Positions 38,021 through 48,200 of a stretch of 64,000 nt of DNA are shown one piece after another; the stretch's first letter is position 1, and every line of letters begins with the position of its first letter. The translations under genes were made by a program, and so were the position numbers. The stretch spans positions 12,946,501-13,010,500 of the forward strand of contig CM052360.1 of the NCBI GenBank assembly GCA_028551475.1. Direction: 5' to 3'. The notes beneath the pieces were generated by a model. That model made no database searches. It was given only the letters and a program-made list of their open reading frames with translations, and was not told where the DNA came from. Origin of the DNA: Casuarina equisetifolia (Eukaryota > Streptophyta > Magnoliopsida > Fagales > Casuarinaceae).

Positions 38021-38251
38021 TGTTGGAGATCCGTGGTTAAGGAAAATATTCTCACATAATAGGTAGGACCTATATTTTGGAAAAATAGGAATTGTACAAA
38101 TAGGAATTATTATTTGTCATTATAGTTTTTCTTTTATATGTACAAATTATTGTATTATAAGTAGACCTACGTTATTTTAGGTTTATATGCTTTTTCAATG
38201 AATACAGAAACTTTCCCATGTCCTTTTCTCTTTGCCGTTCACTTTGTGTTA
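38021..38251 (+). repeat. 3' LTR of the complete copia element
   Basis: 231 bp, begins TGTT and ends GTTA; the terminal CA of the 5' copy has mutated to TA. It is preceded by the polypurine tract at about 38012-38020 (GAGGGGGAG), the plus-strand primer, and followed by the AGAAC target duplication. Confidence 0.95.
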
Positions 38252-38256
38252 AGAAC

Positions 38257-38846
38257 ATCTTGAGGGATGTTTGTTTCAACTATAAAATTAGGAACCCTTC
38301 TTCTGGTTTCTTTTTAATTCTTTTCCTTTGTCCTCTTCTCTACATTCTCTTCAGGCCAGATTCATGATCCATCGTGGAGTTTTTGGTGGTCCGTAGTCTA
38401 ACATGGGTTTTGATGATGTGAATTAACTTTAAAATTTGGCTTCCAAGCCTTCTACAATGTGAATGGTGTAAACCTCCATCCCAAAATCCACAAGATGGAC
38501 TAATTTTTTCTTTCTTTCTTCTTTTTTTTATTGCCCAGGCGAACGTCATGAATGCGGAGGGAATATGTTTACGAGGAAGAGGTAAAGCATGTTATTGGAG
38601 GTAATCATTAAATATATAAAAAAAAATATTGCACAAACATTTTGTATGCGAAGGTATTCTTTAATCACCAAATGGTTATTTATGGGGCTATATATAATAA
38701 ATTGGATCCACAAGTGGCATGAGAGATTATTAAATCAGCACTTTCAAAACATTCGACGAACATAAGAAAAAGGAAGAGTTCATTAACATAAGAAACAATT
38801 ACAGTTACTTTGGTTTACATTTATCCCCACAAAATTCTTACATAAA
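38257..38846. other. Spacer between copia element and PsbY gene
   Basis: It holds the PsbY 3' UTR at the right. No ORF with family resemblance. The left end continues the sequence interrupted by the copia insertion. Confidence 0.55.
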
Positions 38847-39452
38847 TTACTCAGACCTCATCCTGTTGATCTGGTTCAAGGCCGGTTGTAGAATATTGTA
38901 GAGGACCCACAGAATAGCCGGAGTGACGACGATGAGAAGAAGCTGTCCCCTGTTGTCGCTCGCCGAAGCTTCGGCAATCATAGCAAGTTCACTAGCTGAT
39001 GCATGGGGTGTTGACACGAAGCCAGATGCAGTCAATCCACTGAGCCCAAGCCCGATGAGCAGCCCCTTGCTGCTGCGCATGCGGTTGATTTGGTTTAGAG
39101 CAGGTTGGAGGATGTTGAAGAGCACCCAAGCTATCGCTGGAATGAGAGGTAGCAAAAGTGCTAGGCCGCGGTTGTCTCCTTCGGCTATCTCAGCGATTTG
39201 TTGGGCAGCGAAGGCTGAGTCACAAGAGTTTAGGGTCGAAAATATGGCGCCGGCAATAGCAGTGCTTGTCAGGGAAGCTGGCAAATTGAGATTTTCAATA
39301 GGTTTAGAGAGGGTAAGGCCTTTTGGGAGGTTCTGAAAGTTGAGAAAGGAGGTGAGTTTGGGGGTTGGCTTGGTGGGGTTGGCCATTTTGGTGGCGCCGG
39401 TGCTCAAGCACTTGGCGTTGAGCATGGCCATTGTGGATATAGTTGCGGCCAT
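38847..39452 (-). CDS. PSBY: Photosystem II protein PsbY precursor (two PsbY units)
   Basis: An intronless nuclear gene of 201 codons. The product is imported into the chloroplast and processed into two small single-helix thylakoid proteins, PsbY-A1 and PsbY-A2, which sit at the edge of photosystem II near cytochrome b559. The first 80 residues form a bipartite transit region rich in Ser, Thr and Lys and ending in a hydrophobic stretch and AFA. Unit 1 (about 83-127) and unit 2 (about 153-201) share DNRG, a membrane helix with P(A/L)I(A/L)WVL, and the ending NILQPALNQINRMRS. A second hydrophobic spacer (about 130-150) followed by ASA probably directs cleavage between the units. The duplicated-unit layout is normal for land-plant PsbY. 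It is divergent from the insertase gene 1.5 kb away. Confidence 0.97.
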   Translation of the reverse strand: MAATISTMAMLNAKCLSTGATKMANPTKPTPKLTSFLNFQNLPKGLTLSKPIENLNLPASLTSTAIAGAIFSTLNSCDSAFAAQQIAEIAEGDNRGLALLLPLIPAIAWVLFNILQPALNQINRMRSSKGLLIGLGLSGLTASGFVSTPHASASELAMIAEASASDNRGQLLLIVVTPAILWVLYNILQPALNQINRMRSE

Positions 39453-40998
39453 TGATTGTTGCTCCTGCTGGGCTTAGCTTTCTTGATCTGGAGGCACAAG
39501 GGAGATGGAGAGTGTGAAGCTTGAAGTTCAGCGGAACAAGATTGGTGTCCGCTCAGATGGTTGGCTGTAAGGGAAAATCTGAATTTAGAAGTGGAGCCGA
39601 GTCAGGATTTGAGGTCCAATAGAATTGTGTCTTCTGGATTCGTCTCTTATCCAAAGAAGGTGAACCGCGAGTTCTGGACCTCATATTTCAAAACTCCCAA
39701 CTTTTTCTTATCACTTTCCTACTACAGAAATTACCAACTGAAAAGGTGACAAAAAAAAAAAAGAACCCAAATTTTCTGCATAATCAAGGGCTCTCTATCT
39801 TGATCATGGCTTTATTTGGTGCCCTTTTTTTTTTTAGTTTTTGGCCATTCAACCAAATTTCTCAATTAATTTCCAAAAGGAGTTCATTATATTGGTAAGC
39901 AACTTTGAGTTAATTATTTTAAAAATACAATTTATCCTCTTTAATATATAAAAAAACTTAACTTAAAAGTTAGTTCATAGATTAAAAAATATTTTTCTTA
40001 TTTAAAATTTATCATAATAAATTATATTGTTAATGTAAACTTTCATTTTACATATATACTATTGCCTACTAAGCATCATGCATACAAAACAAGTTATAGA
40101 GAGGACTTGAAATTTAACTCAAGTTTTAATACTATTTGAGAGACTTGAAATTTAATTCAAAAGCTAATATAAAGGTTGGATGAAACACTTTTTTTTATTT
40201 AAATTTTACCACAAAGATGTCATAATATGAGACTTCTATATTATAGATATATCCTCATACACTAAACAACTTGTGTGCCAAGTAGGTTAGGTTATGTTAG
40301 GTAAAAAAAATTTAACTTAAGTTTTAATATCATATTAATAAGTTCAAAATTCAATTCCAAAAGTTTATTTAAATATTAGTATAATATTTCATTTATTTAA
40401 AAATTTTGGATATTGGACTTTTTGTCCATAATAAATTGTTCAATCAAATTTTAGGATGTTTCGATAAAGTAATTTTTTTGGGGGTATTAAACTTCCATTA
40501 ATTCATACTTAATAAAATTATCTCTCGCTTTTCGTTTACATTTACATTTAGATAGGAATGAGAACTCTGATTTGCGTTTAGAGCATTACTCGTTGTAGCT
40601 CCCACGATCATATTTTTCTTCCTCTTTGGGCCGATAAAAGAGTCCCCAATTGTCGAAAGAGTACTTCCTTAAAGCCCAACTGTCACCTTTTCACTCCATT
40701 TCCCAATGACCCAATTTCATACAAGGGCTCTTGCTAATCTTTTCGACCTACATTAATTTCATTGAGAGATGGTGTGATTTCCATGTCCCCTAGGGCACAG
40801 ACGATCGGTCAAATGGACTGAATTGAATGGAGCAAATTCCACAGCTTTGTTGGGGGAAAAGCTTTGTACAAAAGCCCCCACGTGGGTCACGCTAAAAACA
40901 TAAACGCCTGTGGACTGACCAACAAAAACCTCTCTGCTCGCAGGGTTTTCCTAGCAACCAAACGCTACTGAGAATTCCCATTTCCAGTTCGCGCACCG
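39453..40998. other. Divergent promoter region between PsbY and the ALB4-like insertase
   Basis: Both flanking genes encode thylakoid proteins and read away from this 1.5-kb spacer. The middle (about 39880-40480) is very AT-rich. A G-box lies on the insertase side. On the PsbY side the minus strand reads GGATAAG at 39646-39652, an I-box-like light-response motif about 195 bp upstream of the PsbY start. No gene is seen. Confidence 0.6.
40877..40886. promoter_or_regulatory. G-box (CCCACGTGGG) upstream of the ALB4-like gene
   Basis: A perfect 10-bp palindrome around the CACGTG core, 113 bp upstream of the insertase start codon. G-boxes bind bZIP and bHLH factors such as HY5 and PIFs and are common in light-regulated promoters of chloroplast-protein genes. 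Function here is inferred from sequence and position. Confidence 0.6.
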
Positions 40999-43900
40999 AT
41001 GGCCACGACTATTCCACCCTACGGGCTCAACCTAGCCCCAGCCCCCTTTTCGGCTCGCACAACCGCCTCGAACCACCCTCTCCTTCTCCACCGATCTCCC
41101 CAGAACTACAAACCGTTACTTCGGGGCTCCATGACTGTGGCCCGGGTCGGGTTCAACTCGAACGGGTTCTTCCCCGACCCAGAGTCGGCGGAGGGCGTGG
41201 TGAGGGACCTGATTGGGAGGGCCGAGAGCGTGCTTTATACCGTTGCGGACGCCGCCGTTTCGTCGTCGGAGAGCGTTACCGGCACGACCAAGCAGAGCAG
41301 TGATTGGCTCTCTGGAATTACGTATTCCATGGAGAGTGTGCTCAAGGTAGGTTTAGAAACTCTGTCTTTGATGTTAAAAGAGTGAGGTGATAGAAGGTTC
41401 ACCAAAAGGCATTGTTTTTTTTTTTTTTTTTGGCTCAGGTTCTGAAGGATGGGCTTTCCACGTTGCACGTTCCCTACGCTTATGGTTTCGCTATAATACT
41501 TTTGACTGTTCTTGTAAAGGCTGCTACTTTTCCTTTAACAAAGAAGCAGGTATTCTAGTATGCATTTATGCTTATGGTTTAGCTCTAATACTATTGACTG
41601 TTCTTGTAAAGGCTGCTATTTTTCCTTTTAACAAAGGAGCAGGTATGCATTTATGTATTTTGTGTTCGTGTGTGCGTATCTCTGTATGTTCATTTGTGGG
41701 TATGAATTATATGGTGAAATTATTGTTTCAAGGTGGAATCAGCAATGGCTATGCGGTCCTTGCAACCGATGACTAAGGCTATTCAGGAACGTTATGCTAG
41801 GGATAAGGTGACTTTGCATGCTCCCTATAACGGTTTGCTGTTTCTTGGTGAACATTTTCTTTTGTGTTCATTTGGGCAAGGAACATGACTAAGTTTAGGG
41901 GGTCATTGAACTGGTTGATGTTTGTTTATCTGCAGGAAAAGATTCAACTACAAACAGCTCGACTTTATAAACTAGCCGGCATAAACCCGCTAGCAGGTAT
42001 TTATGCTGCGTGTCATGTGACTTCAGATTGAACGTCACTTTCAGAATATGGCAACATCTACAAACGTTCGCAATTTTTTCCAGCAACTTTAGTAATAATT
42101 GCTAGTAAAATTTTGGACATATTTCTTGGTAAATTTTCCTTTTTGGTTCTTCATCAGAAATTTGGATGTAGGAGTGCATTTTAGAGTTTTTGATTATTGA
42201 TCACTTGAAGCGTCCACATTTCTAATATCTTCAAATCAAACATAAGTACGGCATTTTGCATACGTAGCTGTTTTTGCAATTTGAAAGGTCATCTTATGAG
42301 CACTTAGGGAAGAGAAGAAGAGTTAATGGTGCTCTAGAAAGTTTATGGCCTGACTATGTCTCTGCAACTTACATATCAGTTTTCCCACTCATTATCGGGT
42401 TCTTGCAACTTAAACTTCTTCCATCCAACCTGTTGATGGCTCTAAATTTTAATAGTTATTCGTTTTTTTGCCAGGATGCTTACCTACACTTGCAACGATT
42501 CCAGTCTGGATTGGCCTCTACAGGGCCCTTTCAAATGTGGCAGATGAGGTAACATGTCTTGTCAGTTGATTTATGGTAGGTGAGTTGTGGAAGGTTTGCT
42601 TTTTCCCTCTATCTAATTGAATGCTTGTGCCTAATATTAAAGGGACTCCTTACAGAAGGCTTTTTCTGGATACCCTCCCTGGCTGGTCCTACTACCGTTG
42701 CTGCTCGACAAAATGGCAGTGGCATATCTTGGCTTTTCCCTTTTGTGGTACTTCTCTTGGTCTCAAATCTAGAGATGCATTCTCTTTTTAAGAGCTTTTT
42801 TTTTTTTTTTGGCTCTACATTTTTTACGAGATTTGTGCTAAAGCCAAGATACTATTTGTTTTACAAGCTCAATAACAGTAAATTGTCACAGCATAAAATT
42901 TCAGCAGTGATCTATGCTTTTCGTGTTTATTTACTCAGATGTTTATTGTGAAATGACTTTGGTTGCTGTTCCGGTTAGTTTTAAGTTTTTTTTATCTGGT
43001 AGTTGCTTGCATTAGATACGCCAACTCTTACCTATATTGAACGCTGTGGAATGAATTTTAATTAATGGTTACCTTATTTTTTCTCAGGATGGTCAGCCAC
43101 CCCTTGGATGGTCAGATACGTTGGCATATCTTGTCTTACCCACATTACTTGTCATCTCACAGTACATCTCTGTCCAAATTATGCAGTCATCACAGGTCAG
43201 TGACAATTCAAGTTTTATTACCATGATCACATTCAATTGTCACTAGCTATGCACATTTTCACTTGGTTTTTTGATATTATTCTTTTTGCTCTTTGCTCTG
43301 TATAGGTGATGTCAGTTGTTAAACAGTGGTTATTATTTATCATCTTTACAGGTCATTGGTCTTTGTTGCGCGTGACCAAGCTATTTCAGTCAATTGCCTA
43401 ATCCTCACCCTCTGTTACTGCAGCCACTTCATAATATTTCTAATAGAATTGATATAACAATGGATTATAATTCACCATTAAATCCTAGAAATGTAGAGGA
43501 AATTTCATCAGTCCAATTACTTTACCTTTAGTTGAATATTGAAAAGAGTTAAAAGTGTGTAGCAAGCTTACTCCTTTTTCATTCATATAAATTATACTAC
43601 TTTTTCCTCCCTGCTTCTAGGCTATCACTTAATTTTCAATTGATTTATATGTATTTTTTCCACTTCCAGACTAGTGATCCAAACATGAAGAGTTCTCAAG
43701 CAATAACTAAATTCCTTCCTCTCATGATTGGGTATTTTGCTCTATCAGTTCCTTCTGGCTTAAGTCTTTATTGGTGAGCATATGTGAAGCCCTTCTTTTA
43801 AACAATTTCTTTTGCCTTTTGCTAATGATATAGCATGTTTCTGAGTTCTTTTTCACCCTGAGTTTTCCTTATGCAGGCTTACAAATAATATATTGAGCAC

Positions 43901-45247
43901 CGCTCAACAAGTTTGGCTTCAGAAATTAGGGGGTGCAGACATTTCAGCAAAGACATTAACTGAAGACTTCTTCAAGAAAGATGAGGGCCAGATTCAGAAG
44001 TCAGTCTCTGAATTAAATTCCCCAAAAAAAGAGGCCGGACAAGAAGAAAAGCCAATATCAGAGGGACTACGTCCTGGTGAAAGGTCAATATTTTTTAGTA
44101 CCTGTTAATATTAGCTGTAAATTTTATGGTTGGTGGTACTTGTGGCCTTAATCTGTCATTGTTACATAAGCAACATTTTCTTCTGCCGTTACTTCCAGAT
44201 TTAAGATGATAAAGGAGCAAGAGGCAAAGAGAAGACAGCAAAAAGAAGAAGAAAAGAGTAAAGCTGAAGAGGCAGCGGCTAAAGGTGGTCAACCAAACGA
44301 TGAGGGACATGAGAGAGAAGCCAGATTACTTGACAGGGAAAATGAAGCTGGAACTGATTCATTTGCTGAAAATAATGAAAAGGTTCAGTCTGTGACTACA
44401 TTTCAAAATTCTTCCAATGGTGGATCTGTAAATGGTGGTCTATCTAGTCGGGACTCACAGGAAGATCAGAAAATGACATCCATGTTTAGAACAGAAGATA
44501 ACAAAGCTTCTGCCAATTCCGATGTTGATGGGGGTAATGGGCAGCAATCCCATGAAAGTGTACAAAAGGTATTCTAGCCAGTACTCCCTCAATTTGCAGC
44601 GAGAATCCTGCTTATTTTTTGTTAAGCTGTACATAAAAATGTCAATAGTCTAGTGCATTTATAACGCTGCCTTGCGTTAGCAGTTGTTTATCTAACCTAC
44701 TTGTGCACTATGTTTTATATTAGTTGGAACTCCCTGGTTCTGATTCTTCTTAGAAACAGTAATCTGCAATGTCGGAATTAATTTAGTTCATACAAAAGAA
44801 AAGGGAAAGGGGAAGGGGAGGTAGGGAGATGTGAATCTTATATGTCCCTTTGAGTGATGCCGAATATTTCCAAGTAATTCAAAGTACAACCCTGTTTAAG
44901 TCAGAGTAAAGTTCATCCTTACTAGCGAGATCGATCAATATGTAAGAGTTTGGACCCTAATATAGCTTGATGTCATTGTGTGGCCGCTTAAAAAGCGATT
45001 CAAGTTATTCTTCATATGCTTCATGGTCACTTTGCAAACCCCCCCCCCCCCCCCCCCCACTCTCTCCTTTATGGACCTCTCTTATTGAAAAGATCTCAAA
45101 TTCTTCTTTTGTATAATTGTTTTTGGTACTTTGGACATATCTTTTTATAATGCACCTGACAAAATCAAAATATTCCAGGACACTGTTGATGTATACACTA
45201 CCACGACGATGAAGGACAATAACACTGTTGGAGAAGACGCGCATTAA
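40999..45247 (+). CDS. ALB4: Oxa1/YidC-family thylakoid membrane insertase, ALB4-like (ALBINO3-like 1)
   Basis: Plant ALB3/ALB4 proteins insert and fold membrane proteins in thylakoids; ALB4 has also been linked to ATP synthase and cytochrome b6f assembly. Eleven exons: 40999-41346, 41439-41549, 41733-41807, 41936-41996, 42475-42548, 42643-42747, 43088-43195, 43670-43773, 43877-44083, 44199-44568, 45179-45247; all GT-AG and in phase, giving 543 aa. Residues 1 to about 50 look like a transit peptide. The insertase domain spans about 115-345, with family stretches AYGFAIILLTVLVKAATFPLT, ARLYKLAGINPLAGCLPTLA, PVWIGLYRALSN and LSVPSGLSLYWLTNN. The C-terminal 200 residues are hydrophilic (GERFKMIKEQEAKRRQQKEEE, then Ser/Asp/Asn-rich) and lack the basic RRSKRSKRKR end by which ALB3 binds cpSRP43, so ALB4 fits better than ALB3. 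The small last exon is the least certain part. Confidence 0.9.
41570..41642 (+). pseudogene. Decayed duplicate of part of exon 2 in intron 2 of the ALB4-like gene
   Basis: The 73 bases repeat the last 72 bases of exon 2 (41478-41549), including the splice donor, at an offset of 92 bp. By eye there are five substitutions and one inserted T. The insertion shifts the reading frame, so the copy cannot replace exon 2 without breaking the protein. It encodes AYGLALILLTVLVKAAIFPF before the frames diverge. Confidence 0.92.
45039..45058. repeat. Poly-C run of 20 bases in the last intron of the ALB4-like gene
   Basis: Twenty consecutive C residues in intron 10, about 120 bp upstream of the final acceptor. 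Confidence 0.95.
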
Positions 45248-48200
45248 GCCAGGCAGGAAAAATGAGCTGAATGGGGACTGATGTCCCTATGGTTTCAGTA
45301 TAACAACATTCACAAAGCTTGTGAAGTAAGCGAAATACAGACTGCAGCGGATGATCCTGGTTGGTGCAGAAGTGCGCAGTTCATGAATAATCAGTTCCGC
45401 ATCATCGCTTCACAGATGCACGCCGGGACCCCTAAGATCATGGTGATTCTGTGCTACTTTGACTTGAGCTCTAACCTAGGAGTAGCCGGCGTCCATGTCT
45501 TTTCATATCCTCTGGGGGACGCAAGGGCATGGATGTCATCTGCATTGACAGGAAAGTAAAATATAGGATTTCTTTTCGCCCCTTTCTTCTTACTGTTTAT
45601 TTTTTTTTCATTTGGTATAAGAGGAGGAGACAGTTTTGGTGACTGCAATATTTAGTACCCAAAGTAATGATACAGGCATGACAACATTCCAGGGCCCCCT
45701 GTATTGATCTTGCTACTTTGTTTGGTGTTTGTGTTTCAGAAAGACTCCTGGTCACAAAAAATGATTTTTGGTTGATTCTTTATATGTTCTTGATATTTTG
45801 AGTTCGTTCTCCAAAACACTTGGATCTCCCTTGATGTTCTGTTTTTAGGGTGTTGGGCATCTGAAGGGGAGTTTAAGCACCAACCGGTGAAGAGCTATGA
45901 AAATGGGTTACTGTAGTAACAGGGGTTGTCATGCAATGAGAAAGGTCAGTGTGTTGCCACTTCACCGGCTGGTCGATCACTTCTAGAACTTGTCGGCTAA
46001 CAGGCCCACAATTAGGTAAATGATCACTTCAAGGGAGACAGTACAAAGGAAGTACACTAGGTTTTGCGACCTTCAACTTAAGTACAGTTGGATGGATATT
46101 GGGCATGTCGTGTCGGCAATTACTATCCAAGTCTCTTGATTTTTTTAAGAATAGTGATTTTATTTTCGGTTTTATATGTTTATTACGTATTATTTCCGCT
46201 GTCCTTTTATCTAAAACACAATAGTCATGAAACCACGTGAAAAAATTTAACCATTTTGTAAAACGGCATCTAATTATTGCCTTATTTTTAAAATATAAAG
46301 TAGCCAACTTTCTCAAATTGCCTTTTTTTTTTTTTTTTTTGTTTTTGGGGGTTGCCATTTTCAACAATAACTTCAGAGGTAGCCACCACCTGAATGTCAA
46401 TGTGACACACCAATTGTATTGATTTGTCCCATCGTCAGTTGAAATACAGGTGGATCATCGAAGGCTACTTTAATAAAGATGTTTCAATGAGTGACAGGTG
46501 CGACACTGTGCTTTCCATAAATTCTAAAGTGCTACGGGCCAAATAAGAGAACTCATGGCAAAAACAAATCAGATATTGTCATAGGATAAACAAATTCGTG
46601 TAATCAAATGCAACTGTAAAGCAAAGGTTGATTGATTGATTAATGTCCATGAGGAGACATTTCTTGTTTTGGTTCCACTTCCAGATGCGTTTATAATGCG
46701 TTGATTAAAGGTGGGCCGTTGAACGCTTGTGCGTAATGATCAATGTCATGGAAGTGGAAGCAAAACGCTAACGGGGGGTCATGGGTAAGCATTAAAGGTG
46801 GGTATTATCTTATATCAGTGGCTAGAGGATGAGTTACTTAAACTTATAAGTATTGTGATTAAAAATTGATTTTTTTTTTACTTAATATTTTGGGAATGTA
46901 TAGGCTCATAAAATTTTAAAATAATATCAAAATTAGGAAATGAGCTTCTGTTTTGTCATTTTCGTGTGGACTCTGATTGTGAGATTGTTAGTAAAAAATA
47001 AATGTTATAGGTTGGTATTGTGCAAGTGGATAAACTTTTGAATTTTATAAATATCGTAACAAGGAGCTTTTTATTGAGTTAGCTCTTTAGATATAGACCC
47101 ACTATACTCTAATAATAAGCCTCTCTTGCAGGCCCACTGTCTAGTTTCACAGCCTCTTAGAGTGAAGAGCTTCCTCTTGCGACCGATCTGATCGGCCTCA
47201 ATACCAAACCCCATAAAACAAAATGGGAGGCATTATGTATGTATGTACGAGTTCAACGACTCCACCCAAAAAGGAATTCAATGCCTTGGCGTACACGAAG
47301 AAACTTAGCCCAAAAGAGTTTTTAAAGTTGGTGTAGCTTGCGAGCATGACAAGGAAAGGCATTCGATATTCTTGGTTCCCGAGAGGAGGCACTATTTAAT
47401 AAAGACGTGAACTCCTTCCACGGGGTGCTGGATTCTGAATCGACGGTTCATTCGTGAAAGCAATAGTGCCTGATGGTAGCAGAAAAGAGACCCACTTAAT
47501 AAACCTTTTGCTGAATTCTGCAGTTTTTTGTTTTTTTTTTTTTGAAAATTTACTTTCACCATAGAAATAGTCTTGCTCACTACGTTAATCTTGTTTATGC
47601 TTTTTCAACAATATGATTGCTTGTGATGCTGCTTATCGTTCTGTGACACAACAGATGGGTTACTTGTCCGCAATCATGGGAAGGTCGAACACGCACAAGA
47701 CATAGAATAAGCCAAAGATTTTGGTGTCTTTGATCTTCGAAAGTTGGAACAGTTCCAAACACTAACGCAATTAAGTGCGTAGCAAGCATGTATATTCTGT
47801 CTGCCGGGATTTCAAAGTTCAATGAAGAAAGCCAAGCCCCATCATCCATGTTGGTGCTCTTCAGTGAGGGAGGGAATCTTGATTCTGAACACTCCAATGG
47901 GCAGGTCAAACATATGAGGACATAAGATTTTGGAAAGTTCAGGACAATTAATAATACATCATAGGCTGCATCTAAAATGGTTTTTGCGAGAGAACATCTC
48001 ATCAAACATTATTTAGTGGTAGATAAAAAAATCTATCATTATTTGGGTTTATTTCCATACATATAGGAGTCGCCAGAGAATTTAGTGTCTTTAACAATTT
48101 ATTAAACCTTATATTTATAAGCAACTTGAAAAGGACTTTTAATTGATAAAAGTATCTTTTTAGCTTTAATTCTAATTGTTTCTCAACAGCTAACATTGAT

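Larger units (their letters stand above)
32712..38251 (+). mobile_element. Ty1/copia LTR retrotransposon, complete but inactivated
   Basis: The element is 5540 bp and flanked by the perfect 5-bp target duplication AGAAC (32707-32711 and 38252-38256). Order: 5' LTR, primer-binding site, gag (core about 33540-33990), zinc-knuckle-like HCKRKYHTRETC (about 34490-34530), protease (about 34740-34800), GAG-pre-integrase (about 35150-35260), integrase (about 35290-35660), reverse transcriptase (about 36570-37300, with YVDD near 37020), RNase H (about 37540-37880), polypurine tract and 3' LTR. Frameshifts and stops break every long domain. The protease site reads NSRA in place of DSGA, so the catalytic Asp is gone, and the knuckle has lost its first Cys. 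It cannot move on its own. The RT and RNase H resemble those of the left element, but the LTRs differ in length and ends, so the two are related and not copies of one family. Confidence 0.97.

Noticed and set aside
40999-45247. Calling this gene ALB3 itself
   Set aside because: The C-terminal tail has the KEQEAKRRQQKEEE and acidic pattern of ALB4 and lacks the basic RRSKRSKRKR end of ALB3, so ALB4-like is the better call.
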